Source: Dethiosulfatarculus sandiegensis
Lineage (GTDB): Bacteria > Desulfobacterota > Desulfarculia > Desulfarculales > Desulfarculaceae
Length of the DNA: 64,000 nt
Assembly: GCF_000931935.2 (NCBI RefSeq)
Contig: NZ_AZAC01000005.1
Coordinates: 17,756-81,755 of the forward strand
Direction: 5' to 3'
A program made the translations under genes and the position numbers. Of the stretch, positions 1-8,390 are shown piece by piece. Position 1 is the stretch's first letter. Every line of letters starts with the position of its first letter. The notes beneath the pieces were generated by a model. The model saw only the letters and a list, made by a program, of their open reading frames with translations, did not search any database and was not told where the DNA came from.

Positions 1-245
1 GCAAAAAAGGCGCGTATTACAACATTCCTGAAACCACCCCTTATTATCATCAAAAATTATACATCTTGGCCCTTTGGAACAAACTTGGCTGGAAGATAAG
101 CGGTATTGACCTGCGCTGCAAAAAGCAGTTTGGGGTTGATAAATTGACCTGGCTTAACGATCAGTACTCGCTGCAAACCCTGGCCAAGGACCTTTATAGC
201 CGCTGCCAAAAACGCGGCCTGGACCCAACCCCTCATGGTAACTGA
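1..245 (+). CDS. GemA-like (Mu gp16, DUF1018) early protein, 3' part
   Basis: The reading frame is open from the window edge (codons from base 3) to a TGA at 243-245, giving about 80 residues of a longer protein. The fragment contains a LYILALWNKLGW segment followed by KQFGVDKLTWLND. This resembles the C-terminal half of the GemA/gp16 family, in which an 'ALW..LG' helix is followed by a 'TGVD.L.WL' motif. In Mu, GemA is an early protein that affects host gene expression and DNA supercoiling. The end overlaps the start of the next gene (ATG at 235), which suggests translational coupling in an early operon. The 5' part is outside the window, so length and start are unknown. Confidence 0.7.
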   Translation, partial: KKGAYYNIPETTPYYHQKLYILALWNKLGWKISGIDLRCKKQFGVDKLTWLNDQYSLQTLAKDLYSRCQKRGLDPTPHGN

Positions 246-588
246 GATCGAAAAAGTCGCAGCGGCTGTGCGGGAACAATATCCCAGCATACACGCCTTT
301 TGCAGGGCCAGCGGCTTGAGCAGGACTGTGGTTTATCAGGTATTGGGTGGCCGGTATCAAGGCAATATCGGCCGCCAGCTCACCCGGATAAACCAGGCCC
401 TTGCCTCCCAAAAACAGGAGGCAACAAAGTTGCCTTCCGTGGCCGAGCTTGAAGAAATCATCCGCCTGGCCGCCTGCAAGCGCTGCCCGGTCGCGGGCCA
501 GGCGGAGATCTGCAAGAAATGCGCGCCCACCCACCTGCTGCAGGCGCAGGCGGTTCACGACTTTTTACAAGGTAAATTAGGAAGATAA
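235..588 (+). CDS. Small phage protein with HTH-like N-terminus and four-cysteine motif
   Basis: 117 residues. Residues about 18-45 (IHAFCRASGLSRTVVYQVLGG) read like a helix-turn-helix of the kind found in small phage regulators. The second half carries CKRCP and CKKCAP, two CxxC pairs about 14 residues apart that could bind zinc. It sits between GemA-like and Mor-like genes, overlapping the first by 11 bp and ending directly before the ATG of the second, so all three are probably co-transcribed. No named family is recognised. A DNA-binding early or middle regulator is the most natural guess, but the sequence does not prove it. Confidence 0.75.
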   Translation: MVTEIEKVAAAVREQYPSIHAFCRASGLSRTVVYQVLGGRYQGNIGRQLTRINQALASQKQEATKLPSVAELEEIIRLAACKRCPVAGQAEICKKCAPTHLLQAQAVHDFLQGKLGR

Positions 589-951
589 ATGGCCGGAAGC
601 CTCCTGATGGAACTGATTGCATTGCTTGGGCGGGACAACGCCCTATTGCTGTGCGAACAGATCGGAGGCGCAAGCTATTACATCCCTGCAAAACCCCGGC
701 ATTCCCACCCCTTTATCCCCTATATCGGCATGGACGGCATGGAGGAGATAAGCAAGCGCTGGGGCGGGATTGAGATCTCCCTGCCCAAAGCCGAGGCCAT
801 GCGCAAAAGAAACGCCGTATCCGCCCTGAACAGCCGGGGGCTCAGCTCCAAGGAGATCGCGCTCCGGGCAGGCTGCACAGAGAGGTTTGTGCGTAAGGTG
901 CGCGCTGATCTGCGTAGGCGAGAACATAAAAAGTTACCCTTGTTCGGATAA
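589..951 (+). CDS. Mor-family middle-operon transcription activator
   Basis: 120 residues. The layout matches the Mor/C family of Mu: an N-terminal helical dimerisation part, then GGASYYIPAKP and a WGGIEISLPKAEAMRKRN segment that corresponds to the family's 'YGG....IPK' strand, then a C-terminal helix-turn-helix (LSSKEIALRAGCTERFVRKV, about residues 84-103). Mor and C proteins are dimeric activators that open middle or late phage promoters lacking a good -35 box. It begins directly after the preceding stop codon. It is probably the activator for the downstream late promoters; only one Mor/C-type gene is visible in the window, so it may serve both roles. Confidence 0.85.
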   Translation: MAGSLLMELIALLGRDNALLLCEQIGGASYYIPAKPRHSHPFIPYIGMDGMEEISKRWGGIEISLPKAEAMRKRNAVSALNSRGLSSKEIALRAGCTERFVRKVRADLRRREHKKLPLFG

Positions 952-996
952 AGGTTTTCCCCACCCATACCCATTGCCCCTGCCAAGCGAATCGTC

Positions 997-1026
997 TTGA
1001 CTGTCTGTTGATCATAGACCTATAAA
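997..1026 (+). promoter_or_regulatory. Sigma70-type promoter for the kinase gene
   Basis: TTGACT (997-1002) and TATAAA (1021-1026) are separated by 18 bp, about 40 bp upstream of the ATG at 1068. The ribosome site is AGAGGAGG. The -10 lies in the 11-mer ATAAAATATAG, which recurs at 30243-30253 upstream of the methylase gene. A promoter readable by host sigma70 would allow expression in the lysogen, independently of phage induction. Confidence 0.6.
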
Positions 1027-1067
1027 ATATAGTTCAGGCGTCCGAGAATTTTCAGAGGAGGCAAGCA

Positions 1068-2105
1068 ATGGGAAAGGGCTTTGAAGACCCTAAGTGGAAG
1101 TTGGGTAACAGGCTCGGAGAAGGTGGGCAGTCCCACGTATATCTTGCCACTGAAAAGGGCAAAGAAAATTCAGGCAGTTATGCATTAAAGAAGCTTAAAA
1201 ATACGGCCTCAGACCAAGCATATGCAAGATTTTACAATGAGATAGATGCAGTCAAGCAGCTTGACGACCCAAATATTATCAAAATAGTAGATTACTCTGA
1301 ACCAGACTCAGCGGAACATTATTATGTGATGGAATATATAGAAGGTGCGCAGAGTTTGGATAAAGTGATTTTCTCAGATCAGAATCCATATTATAAAAAC
1401 GCTCTTAAGGCTTTGGATCTTTTTGAGCAGATATGCCTGGCGCTTGAAGCTTGTGCGCATGCTGGGACACCTGTTGTACATAGAGATATTTGCCCTCAAA
1501 ATATACTTTTTCTGAAAGATGAAAAAATAAAGCTCATTGATTTTGGCTTATGCCAAATGGAAAATAACAATCTAATAACTTTGGTTGATGAAGGTGTGGG
1601 GACCGCCAACTACATGGCCCCGGAATGTGAATCCGGCTCAGTCGGGTATATTACGGCAAGAGCCGACTTATATTCCGCAGCAAAAGTTATGTGGTCGGCA
1701 ATAACCGGTGAAAGGGCTTTTGCCCGCGAGAGCCCGGTATTTAGACACAATTCTATGAATCTTAAGTGCAATGATGAGCCTGCCACCTGGCATTTATGCC
1801 ATTTATTTGAGAAAACCATTAGAAATGACCCTAACAACAGGTGGGGGTCAGCCCAGGAAGCCCTTTCCGCCATAAAAAAAGTGAGAAGAATTGTGCGTAA
1901 TGGTTATCTGCCCCTTGAAGAACAATCCTTTACATGCCCGAGTTGTGGTTTTGGTGACTTGGAGCCATTTCCAGGTGGACCCCTTCTTTCCGGAATAAAG
2001 CCACCAAACATTCAAGCCAAGCGATGCCCTTACTGCGGTATCTGCCTGGTCTTTGATTCTGAAATAATAAGCAAAAATCTAGAATCAAAAAGGAACCTTG
2101 ACTAA
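1068..2105 (+). CDS. Hanks-type Ser/Thr protein kinase with C-terminal zinc ribbon (phage accessory gene)
   Basis: 345 residues. All kinase landmarks are present: glycine loop GEGGQSHV (17-24), the lysine in YALKKLK, an alpha-C glutamate (FYNEIDAVKQL), HRDICPQN catalytic loop, DFG (IKLIDFGLC) and an APE-type segment (TANYMAPE). It should therefore be catalytically active on serine or threonine. After the kinase fold, residues 290-326 hold CPSC and CPYC pairs that look like a zinc ribbon, perhaps for substrate or nucleic-acid binding. No membrane segment is seen. The gene is more AT-rich than the neighbouring structural genes and sits between Mor and the inverted terminase block with its own promoter. 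That is typical of a lysogeny-expressed accessory gene, so exclusion of other phages or host modulation are reasonable but unproven roles. Confidence 0.9.
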   Translation: MGKGFEDPKWKLGNRLGEGGQSHVYLATEKGKENSGSYALKKLKNTASDQAYARFYNEIDAVKQLDDPNIIKIVDYSEPDSAEHYYVMEYIEGAQSLDKVIFSDQNPYYKNALKALDLFEQICLALEACAHAGTPVVHRDICPQNILFLKDEKIKLIDFGLCQMENNNLITLVDEGVGTANYMAPECESGSVGYITARADLYSAAKVMWSAITGERAFARESPVFRHNSMNLKCNDEPATWHLCHLFEKTIRNDPNNRWGSAQEALSAIKKVRRIVRNGYLPLEEQSFTCPSCGFGDLEPFPGGPLLSGIKPPNIQAKRCPYCGICLVFDSEIISKNLESKRNLD

Positions 2106-2179
2106 ATACAAGGCTTAGGCAACAACGGATTTGCCGGTTAAATTCAAAACAGATTCATTTCTTTTACTGGGGGGTAAAA

Positions 2180-2749
2180 ATGGCCAAATTTGGAAGCATT
2201 CTTAAACTTGCTGGGCTCTTCCTGATTGTACTTTTTGTTGGTTACCTTATTTTCTCGCCAAGCACTGAAGAACTCTTGGCATCGGCAAGGGATTCATCTG
2301 AAGTCACCAAGGAATACGCTCCGCAAATAAAACACTATTGCCGCTGGGTGGATAAAATCAATTCCCGAGCTGTGAGCAGTTGGGAAGCCATGGTAAGCGG
2401 CCTACGGAACTTTGAAGGCGGGGCCATAAGTATTGATCAACTTCAGGGTATGGTTTCAAAGGCCAGGTATGAATCCGGGCGGGCAAAGGACAGGTTTTTG
2501 AAGCTTGACAGCCAACTTCCGGATGGGCTTTCCAGCGAATTGAAGGCCCTTTGCCGCCAGATCAATGAATTTTACTTTGGGGCTTACCGTTGCCGGGAAA
2601 ATGCAGCGGAGAGCCTGTCGGACTTTTTAGAAGCCCGCGACCCGGACGATCGCAAGGAATTTAAGGCAATGATAGGAGACGCTGTCTTTTTTGCGCGTAA
2701 GGCCCAAGCAGATCTTTTGGCAGCCAGGGAAAAAGTCGGTATTAATTGA
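2180..2749 (+). CDS. Membrane-anchored helical protein, unknown function
   Basis: 189 residues. Residues about 8-26 (ILKLAGLFLIVLFVGYLIF) form one strong N-terminal transmembrane segment without an obvious cleavage site or lipobox. The remainder is charged and predicted helical, with repeated Ala/Glu/Lys stretches, and would face the periplasm if the N-terminus stays inside. A GGGG ribosome site precedes the ATG. It follows the kinase gene by 74 bp on the same strand and is probably co-transcribed. The pairing hints at a kinase/membrane-effector or sensor unit, but no family is recognised. Confidence 0.75.
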   Translation: MAKFGSILKLAGLFLIVLFVGYLIFSPSTEELLASARDSSEVTKEYAPQIKHYCRWVDKINSRAVSSWEAMVSGLRNFEGGAISIDQLQGMVSKARYESGRAKDRFLKLDSQLPDGLSSELKALCRQINEFYFGAYRCRENAAESLSDFLEARDPDDRKEFKAMIGDAVFFARKAQADLLAAREKVGIN

Positions 2750-2835
2750 CTTTGAGGCCTAAAAATCGTATCTTATAAGTGGAAATAGCGCGCACCCGAC
2801 CCCGGTGGGGGGGCTCAGTAGGAGGCGTGCTTGAA

Positions 2836-2865
2836 CCCCGGGAGCCCACACCCTCCTGGGGTTTT
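2836..2865. terminator. Hairpin terminator between convergent operons
   Basis: Arms 2836-2844 and 2853-2861 pair over 9 bp (one G-T wobble) around an 8-base loop, followed by TTTT. It lies between the rightward kinase/membrane-protein pair and the 3' end of the leftward head-protein gene and ends rightward transcripts. Confidence 0.7.
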
Positions 2866-2870
2866 CCATT

Positions 2871-4160
2871 TCAAGGCTCTCTATAAAGCAAGCCTCCAAT
2901 TCTCAATTTATCCAATTCAGCAATGTAATTTTTGTCAGGCTGGTAAACCGTGGCCCCGGTCCAATTATTTCCGATCAGATTAAATACCGCGAATCCCCCG
3001 GTATCAGCGCCCTGGCCTGAAAAAAGCCTGATCAAACGAATAGTATCATACCGCCTGCCGGACACGATCGTAGGCACCCACCAAACTTCGTAAGGGCTTT
3101 TGATTGTGCGGGCCAAAAGCTTCATATAAGGCCCTCTACCACGCTTTGTGGCCTTCAGCGTCAAGCCGTTCCGCTTCTTCCTCATCAACAATAAGTTACT
3201 GATAACTACCGGAATAGGCTCATCAAAATCAGTAGGAATATTGTGGACAACAGATTCATTAAAGCCTATTCCGAATTCTTTTAAAAATGCCTCGGCATAA
3301 TCCCGATCAGTCAAGTTAGCCGGTAGGATGTAACCTTTAGACACAGGCAGGATATGCCGTTTTTCCAGGATAGCCAAATCCGGCTTACAATACGGACCTT
3401 CGGCCACAGCAAAAGACCGGCTCCCCTGCCTACAGATTGCCTTGGTGGCCAAGTCCACCAACTTAACACCATCGTCCAACTCTCGTGGAGCCAGGCCGCT
3501 TAGCCAGTCGCGCCCAACATTCCCGGCCCAGCCCGGATCTGGGGCCAGAGGCCGGGCAGGCAGGCGGTTGCCGGAGACCGGGTCTATGGGTTCGACCAGG
3601 CGGGGCACCCGTGACTCAACTTGGATGTCTTTAGCCTCAACTTGGCGCTTGGACAGGGTTTGCACGGTGCAGCGGCATTGGAAGCCATTGGGCGGATACC
3701 ATGTGTCCCAAAATCCATGGTCGTGGGGAAAGACCTTGCCGTTTAGCGCGCTGTGGGTGGGACGTGTGCGGCTGTCTTTGACCGCTACATAGCGCCAATA
3801 AGGCCGCCGTTTAGCCGTGGCCTTCATTTGGGCAAAGCGCCCGGCCTGGTAGGCGCTCTGCATGTTGGTGCGGTAGATATTCTCAATCCGCCAGGCCTTC
3901 TTACCGGTCCAGCCTTTCCGCTCCATCAGTGGCCGCAAACGCTTCTTGAATTGGGCAAGAGTCTCGCCTTTTTCAAGCGCCTGGTGTAGCGCGGTGTGGA
4001 TAGTTTCAACCTGGCTGCGCCTGGCCAGGCCGGAGACGGCAAATGCCCGTGCACGGGCTGCATCGCTCAAGGCCTCAAATTCAGCCTTACTTACCGGGGC
4101 CTTGCCTTTCCAGAATTCAAGCGCCGCCTTAGGGCTTTTGGTTGCGGCCTCAATCTGCAT
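2871..4160 (-). CDS. Mu F-like minor head protein (gp30) with C-terminal PBECR-type nuclease-like domain
   Basis: 429 residues. The N-terminal ~230 residues are the phage Mu F / SPP1 gp7 head-morphogenesis fold; the signature is the run of conserved H, N, G and C residues in RPTHSALNGKVFPHDHGFWD and YPPNGFQCRCTVQTL. These proteins act at the portal during head assembly and may be ejected with DNA. The C-terminal ~180 residues (from about HILPVSKGYIL to GGLLYREP) resemble the phage-Barnase-EndoU-ColicinE5/D-RelE-like nuclease domains often fused to F-type proteins, ending in a GGFAVFNLI...WTGATVYQP pattern. The start overlaps the portal stop by 11 bp. Head role is firm; nuclease activity is inferred from resemblance. 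Confidence 0.9.
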   Translation of the reverse strand: MQIEAATKSPKAALEFWKGKAPVSKAEFEALSDAARARAFAVSGLARRSQVETIHTALHQALEKGETLAQFKKRLRPLMERKGWTGKKAWRIENIYRTNMQSAYQAGRFAQMKATAKRRPYWRYVAVKDSRTRPTHSALNGKVFPHDHGFWDTWYPPNGFQCRCTVQTLSKRQVEAKDIQVESRVPRLVEPIDPVSGNRLPARPLAPDPGWAGNVGRDWLSGLAPRELDDGVKLVDLATKAICRQGSRSFAVAEGPYCKPDLAILEKRHILPVSKGYILPANLTDRDYAEAFLKEFGIGFNESVVHNIPTDFDEPIPVVISNLLLMRKKRNGLTLKATKRGRGPYMKLLARTIKSPYEVWWVPTIVSGRRYDTIRLIRLFSGQGADTGGFAVFNLIGNNWTGATVYQPDKNYIAELDKLRIGGLLYREP

Positions 4161-5658
4161 CAGATTCTGCCCTCACCGCTGTCCGGCCCATGAGATCGGC
4201 TGCGGTCATCAAATCGGCCAAAAGTTCTTCCTGTTCCTCCATGGCTAGGTCTTGGCCTAAATGTTCGGCAAGCAAGAGCTGGATGTCTTCCCAGGTTTCA
4301 GCCTTATCTAAAAGCGGGAAAAGATCGTTTAGGAATTTCTCATTTTGCTTGGCAGCTTTGGGGAGGATTGATTTGACCAGGTCGTCAAGCAGATCCTGGT
4401 GATCAGTTGCGGTTTCAGGTTCGGCAAACCCGGCCTGCTTATCGTCTTTTCCGTCGGCATCTATGCCAACTACTACAAATTCGTCGGGCTGTAGGCCGTA
4501 TCTACGCTCGAAATGAGCCGCCGTGAAGCGGACGCCGCAAGAGTAAAGTTTGTTATCAAGCTTGGCTTGGGCCTCATGGTCTTCCGGCTCGCTGTAGCCA
4601 AACACCGGGGCCTCAATGGCCGATGAATTGATATCGCGATAGACCCTTGCGATTGCGTTCAGGGCGGCGGTGATAAGGCCCTGATCAGAATCGGCAATAT
4701 CGTCGGCTACTTTGTAATGGGTCTCAGAAGCGGCCCGGCTGCCCTGGCCGTCCATTTCCGAGGTAAGCGTCTGGCCCATGATGACTTTTGATATGGCCTT
4801 GTCCCAACGGCTGAGAAAAGTATCAAACTGATCACCACTGTTGCCTTTAGCCTCCACCAACTCAACCTGGGCATCAGAAGGGATTACAGCCACGGCATCG
4901 CGCACCATGGCGGCCAAATCCGCTGCCATTTGTTGCTTGTCTGTTTTGTTCGCCCCCTTGGGGGCCTTGCCCAGCACCCAGGGCTGCCCATACCTATCTA
5001 AAAACCGGGTGTAAAACTGGATGCCGCCACGCTTGAAGGCAACAGGCCATAGGCACCGGGACAGCAGGCGGAGGCCATAGGGGTTTTTATAGGAAGGGAA
5101 ATGCCTGGCCAGGACAGCCTTGCCCCAAGGCAAGGGGGTTGCCTCGCCGCCTCCCGAGGGCTTCAGGCACGGGACTCGGGCTTCATTAAAACAAAACCAC
5201 GACCTAGGCTTGGCGATGATATTTTTGAGGCGGTACTTTCCACCTTCAATTCTCCAGATAAGTTCCAGCCAGGTCGTTCCAAAAAGCGGTGCGTCCAGGA
5301 TCTCGGAAAAGACATCCCGCAGGGCGATGCCCTCCAAGTCCTTAGTCAGATCTTCGCATAGTGATTTTGCCTGGCTTGTCGCTGCCTTTCCCGGCAGCAA
5401 TCCCGGCTTGAAGTCATAATCATTATTGTTAAGGACACGTAATTTACGATTTTGTATAACAGCGCAAACCTGATCATCAGCGCTTAAATCCTCCAAAACC
5501 TTGGGGTCGTCGCCCCTTTTCAGCAAAATTGGATCTGGATCTGGAAGGAGTAGCGCCTGGTCTGTACCGCCAACCAGATCAGGGGATGCCAGCTCAACCA
5601 GGAGGTCTTTGTGATCTGAAAATTCAATGGGCGAACCGTCCGGGCCGTAGAGGTGCAT
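4150..5658 (-). CDS. Portal protein, Mu gp29-like (DUF935)
   Basis: 502 residues, the usual length for DUF935 portals. The protein forms the dodecameric ring at the capsid vertex through which DNA is packaged and to which the tail attaches. Family features include the N-terminal segment after a short lead (LRVLNNNDYDFKPG), the WLELIWRIEGGKY and RYGQPWVLGKAPKGANK regions and the IMGQTLTSEMDGQGSRAASETH motif, which is highly typical. It lies between large terminase (its ATG touches the terminase stop) and the F-like gene, matching the Mu order 28-29-30. Confidence 0.93.
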   Translation of the reverse strand: MHLYGPDGSPIEFSDHKDLLVELASPDLVGGTDQALLLPDPDPILLKRGDDPKVLEDLSADDQVCAVIQNRKLRVLNNNDYDFKPGLLPGKAATSQAKSLCEDLTKDLEGIALRDVFSEILDAPLFGTTWLELIWRIEGGKYRLKNIIAKPRSWFCFNEARVPCLKPSGGGEATPLPWGKAVLARHFPSYKNPYGLRLLSRCLWPVAFKRGGIQFYTRFLDRYGQPWVLGKAPKGANKTDKQQMAADLAAMVRDAVAVIPSDAQVELVEAKGNSGDQFDTFLSRWDKAISKVIMGQTLTSEMDGQGSRAASETHYKVADDIADSDQGLITAALNAIARVYRDINSSAIEAPVFGYSEPEDHEAQAKLDNKLYSCGVRFTAAHFERRYGLQPDEFVVVGIDADGKDDKQAGFAEPETATDHQDLLDDLVKSILPKAAKQNEKFLNDLFPLLDKAETWEDIQLLLAEHLGQDLAMEEQEELLADLMTAADLMGRTAVRAESDAD

Positions 5659-7139
5659 CAGTATCCTCGCATAAGTGATTTGACCTCATTTCGAGGTATT
5701 GAGGTTGTCTCCCAAGGCTCTGGTGCCGGGGTTACGGCACGGGCATACTCTGCCAGGGCCAAGGCGACGGCACTGTCGCAATGCCTTTGTCCATCAACGC
5801 TTTTACTATGGTTTTCAGGGGGCTTTGCCACGCCGTTTATGATTTTAATGCCGCGTAAGTCATCTAAAATCGCGTCATTTTTGGGCAATGATGTTTCCCG
5901 GTCTTCAAGGGCCGCCTTGACCCTGGGCATATGTTCCCGGTACCAGGCTGCGCTGAGCATGACTTCGGATATAAGGTCCGGGCCGTACATTTGCCGGGCA
6001 AACTCAGCCAAGGCCTGACCATTTCCCCTTGCGTCCAGCGCACCGCCACTGAAGCGCGGCAGCCGGTCAACGATGTAATAAAGGATTTGCTCTTGAGTGC
6101 GGAACGGCGCTTTGCGCTCCTCAAGCACAAAAGGTGTGGCCCTGGCCAGGGATTCCTGCTGAGCCAAGGGCCAGACCACAGACAAGTCGCCGGTGCGGCC
6201 AAAATCTTCCCCAAAATAGTGGCGAAGATTTACGTGCAACTTAGTCAAAAGGGGATCTAGCTTTGCCTGGCACCAATCCCTGGTATCCCTGTACGCGGTG
6301 TCCAGCGGCCAATCCACAAAGTCATTTGCAGGCGGCTCCCACCTGATAACCGGTATCCCCGCATCCATGCAGGATTCAATCAAGTTCCTGGACAACCAGG
6401 CTCCCTTGGATTGGGACGGGATGCAGTCCAACTCTTCGGCTGCGTCATCACCGTAAAACGCCCTGATTTCCGCTTCCCATTTTGCCTCGGCCTCAGGGCT
6501 CCATTTCTGCTTTGTGCGGCGGCAAATGCGCTGATAGAGGCCACACTCCAGGGCCTGTTTAAAAGTTGTCTGGTGTAGGCTATAAGGTTTCTTACCCGCC
6601 AAGACATCCTGGATTAATTCATTGAAGGGATTATCTGCACCGAAGTGGGTTGAAAGAACCGCCACCTGCCCGCCCCACATGAGAAAAGCCATGGCGGCCT
6701 TGAGCAGGCCCGGCAGGTCGTTGTGGAAGGCGGCTTCGTCAATAGTGACCTTGCCCTGCCGCCCACGGAGGTTGGTGGGGCGGCTACTCAAGGCAACTAT
6801 TTTATGGCCGGAAGAAAAGGTGATTTTGAAGGTCAAAATGTCGCGTTCATTATCACCTATTACTTCAGTGATGGTCTCCTCGAAAATTTCCAAGACCACG
6901 CCGTGCATTGTTTTTGCCCAGTTGGCAGCGTCCCGGATATACTCTTCGGCCATATCTTTGTTGTAACCGATGTAAAAACAATCCATTCCGCCTTCAGACC
7001 GTTTGAGCGCAGCTTTCAAAACACTATCCAAGGCGTCTGTCCAACTTGCGCCAATGCGCCTGCTTTTTTCCCACACCCGCACGGCGGCCAGGTCGTTAAT
7101 CCAATCCTGCTGGTTTGAGAGTAAAACCGCTTCTGACAT
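5658..7139 (-). CDS. Terminase large subunit, Mu gp28-like
   Basis: 493 residues. This is the packaging ATPase/nuclease that drives DNA into the head and cuts it. The ATPase part carries a Walker A-like EKSRRIGASWT (about 24-34, the 'R-x-x-G-x-S' variant usual in gp28 proteins) and a Walker B-like GKVTIDEAAFH. The nuclease part has YFGEDFGRTGDLSVVW, where acidic residues would bind metal, and a later acidic SVDGQRHCDSAVALALAEY segment. Start and stop codons abut those of its neighbours, so the block is one operon. Confidence 0.93.
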   Translation of the reverse strand: MSEAVLLSNQQDWINDLAAVRVWEKSRRIGASWTDALDSVLKAALKRSEGGMDCFYIGYNKDMAEEYIRDAANWAKTMHGVVLEIFEETITEVIGDNERDILTFKITFSSGHKIVALSSRPTNLRGRQGKVTIDEAAFHNDLPGLLKAAMAFLMWGGQVAVLSTHFGADNPFNELIQDVLAGKKPYSLHQTTFKQALECGLYQRICRRTKQKWSPEAEAKWEAEIRAFYGDDAAEELDCIPSQSKGAWLSRNLIESCMDAGIPVIRWEPPANDFVDWPLDTAYRDTRDWCQAKLDPLLTKLHVNLRHYFGEDFGRTGDLSVVWPLAQQESLARATPFVLEERKAPFRTQEQILYYIVDRLPRFSGGALDARGNGQALAEFARQMYGPDLISEVMLSAAWYREHMPRVKAALEDRETSLPKNDAILDDLRGIKIINGVAKPPENHSKSVDGQRHCDSAVALALAEYARAVTPAPEPWETTSIPRNEVKSLMRGY

Positions 7140-7741
7140 CAGCCGTCGCCCAAAATGCGGTTGCGGATAGTTTCGACCTGGTCGGCGGTAAGACCTTTGT
7201 TGGTGGCGTTGTTGTTTTCTTTAGGTTGCATCTCGGCCACCAGAGAGAGAGCATCTTTGATACCTTTCACCGTTTTTAAATCGACCTCAGCAGGATCTGC
7301 CAACATTCGGCCAAGCTTAATCTCAACTGCTTCTTGCAGGGCTTGCGCAGCGTCTGCCTGGCTCGTTATCTGACGGGGTTTGGGTGTAGACTTGGCCGCC
7401 TGGATCTGGCCATCCCGCTCGGCCTGGGCATGCTTAAGCGCCATGTCCTCAAGTTTTGCCACGGCAAACCCGATCATGGGGTCGCGGGAATCAAGCAACT
7501 CTTTGATCATGCCTGCCCGTGCAAGCACAATGTCTGCCTTCATTTCCGATTCAGCTCGGGCCAGTGATTCCCGCTTTTCACGCCAGCCGTATTGCTTGCC
7601 CCACCTTTTTAACGTTGAGGCTGCTATGCCCATTTCCCTTTCGACTTGGGCATAAGTAAGGCGGGCCACGCAATAAAGCTCCTGCGCCTGCCAGACGGCT
7701 TCAGGCGGGTATTCCCGACCGTTCAAAGGGATTACACTCAC
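7139..7741 (-). CDS. Terminase small subunit, Mu gp27-like
   Basis: 200 residues. The N-terminal part (PPEAVWQAQELYCVARLTYAQVEREMGIAASTLKRWGKQYGWREKRESLA) is the classical helix-turn-helix plus 'W..R' lead of small terminase subunits that recognise DNA for packaging. The rest is helical and charged, with a central oligomerisation-like stretch and a C-terminal tail NKGLTADQVETIRNRILG that often contacts the large subunit. It overlaps the gp26-like gene by 4 bp and abuts the large terminase. Confidence 0.85.
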   Translation of the reverse strand: MSVIPLNGREYPPEAVWQAQELYCVARLTYAQVEREMGIAASTLKRWGKQYGWREKRESLARAESEMKADIVLARAGMIKELLDSRDPMIGFAVAKLEDMALKHAQAERDGQIQAAKSTPKPRQITSQADAAQALQEAVEIKLGRMLADPAEVDLKTVKGIKDALSLVAEMQPKENNNATNKGLTADQVETIRNRILGDG

Positions 7742-8040
7742 TGCCGTTCCCCCGGCCTGGGGCGGCGGACACCGGGAGCAGTCGCCCGGCCCTTGGCCAC
7801 GTCAGCGCCCCGGTCTGTGAGTGTGGCCACCCTGCAGGTGTCAACACCGCCCAGGGTGATCAAACCCTGTTCAGCCAGCCATGATAACTCAATCCGCAAA
7901 TTGTCCCGGCTGGGAGCAAAACCGAAAGTTGGAACCATGTCCAGGAGCAAGGATTCATTGAGTGCGTAATCGCCTTCTTCCTCTAAAAGCCGCAATATGG
8001 TAATTCGCAAATGCTCACTAATGGTTTGCCGATAATCCAT
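7738..8040 (-). CDS. Mu gp26-like phage protein (winged-helix type)
   Basis: 100 residues. The pattern 'LRITILRLLEEEGDYALNES..L......FG...SRDNLR.ELSWLAEQGLI....V....VATLTDRG.DVA.GRA..PGVRRP' matches a small conserved family encoded just before terminase in Mu-like phages (gp26 position, VpaChn25_0724 type). The sequence reads as a winged helix, with the LAEQGLITL and ATLTDRG parts as the recognition and wing segments. Its biochemical role is not established. It overlaps both neighbours by a few bases, consistent with coupled translation. Confidence 0.8.
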   Translation of the reverse strand: MDYRQTISEHLRITILRLLEEEGDYALNESLLLDMVPTFGFAPSRDNLRIELSWLAEQGLITLGGVDTCRVATLTDRGADVAKGRATAPGVRRPRPGERQ

Positions 8041-8363
8041 TACTTATCCCCATTATTTAAGAGATGATCCTCTTGCCTTTCCACCACTCTTTCCAAGCGT
8101 TCCATGATGCGATTAGCCGCTTCCAGGCGTCCCGAAAGTTCTGCAATCGCCAGGTCGATTTTATGTAAATCTTTTGCCATTTTTTGGGTGGTGGGAAGAT
8201 CGCAAATTTGCATTTCGAGTGCATCGAGGCGCTTTTGGTGTTTACCGATTTTGCGGTTTAGATATATCCCCCCTGGGATAGCTACAGCGCCAAAAAACCT
8301 TAAAATCCAATCTAATAGCCACATCGCCACCTTTAAAACCTCTTGGTTGCTGGCTGGTTCCAT
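8040..8363 (-). CDS. DUF2730 protein, Mu gp25-like
   Basis: 107 residues with the chosen start. A hydrophobic segment near residues 12-26 (LLDWILRFFGAVAIPGG) is followed by a long helical, coiled-coil-like tail (LEMQICDLPTTQKMAKDLHKID...RIMERLERVVERQEDHLL), the architecture of gp25/DUF2730 proteins. The open frame extends 27 bp further, but the ATG at 8363 is preferred because an AAGGAGG box ends 4 bases upstream. It is the first gene of the leftward gp25-gp30 operon. Confidence 0.8.
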   Translation of the reverse strand: MEPASNQEVLKVAMWLLDWILRFFGAVAIPGGIYLNRKIGKHQKRLDALEMQICDLPTTQKMAKDLHKIDLAIAELSGRLEAANRIMERLERVVERQEDHLLNNGDK

Positions 8364-8390
8364 CGAGCCTCCTTTTTGCGCAGTGTTCAC

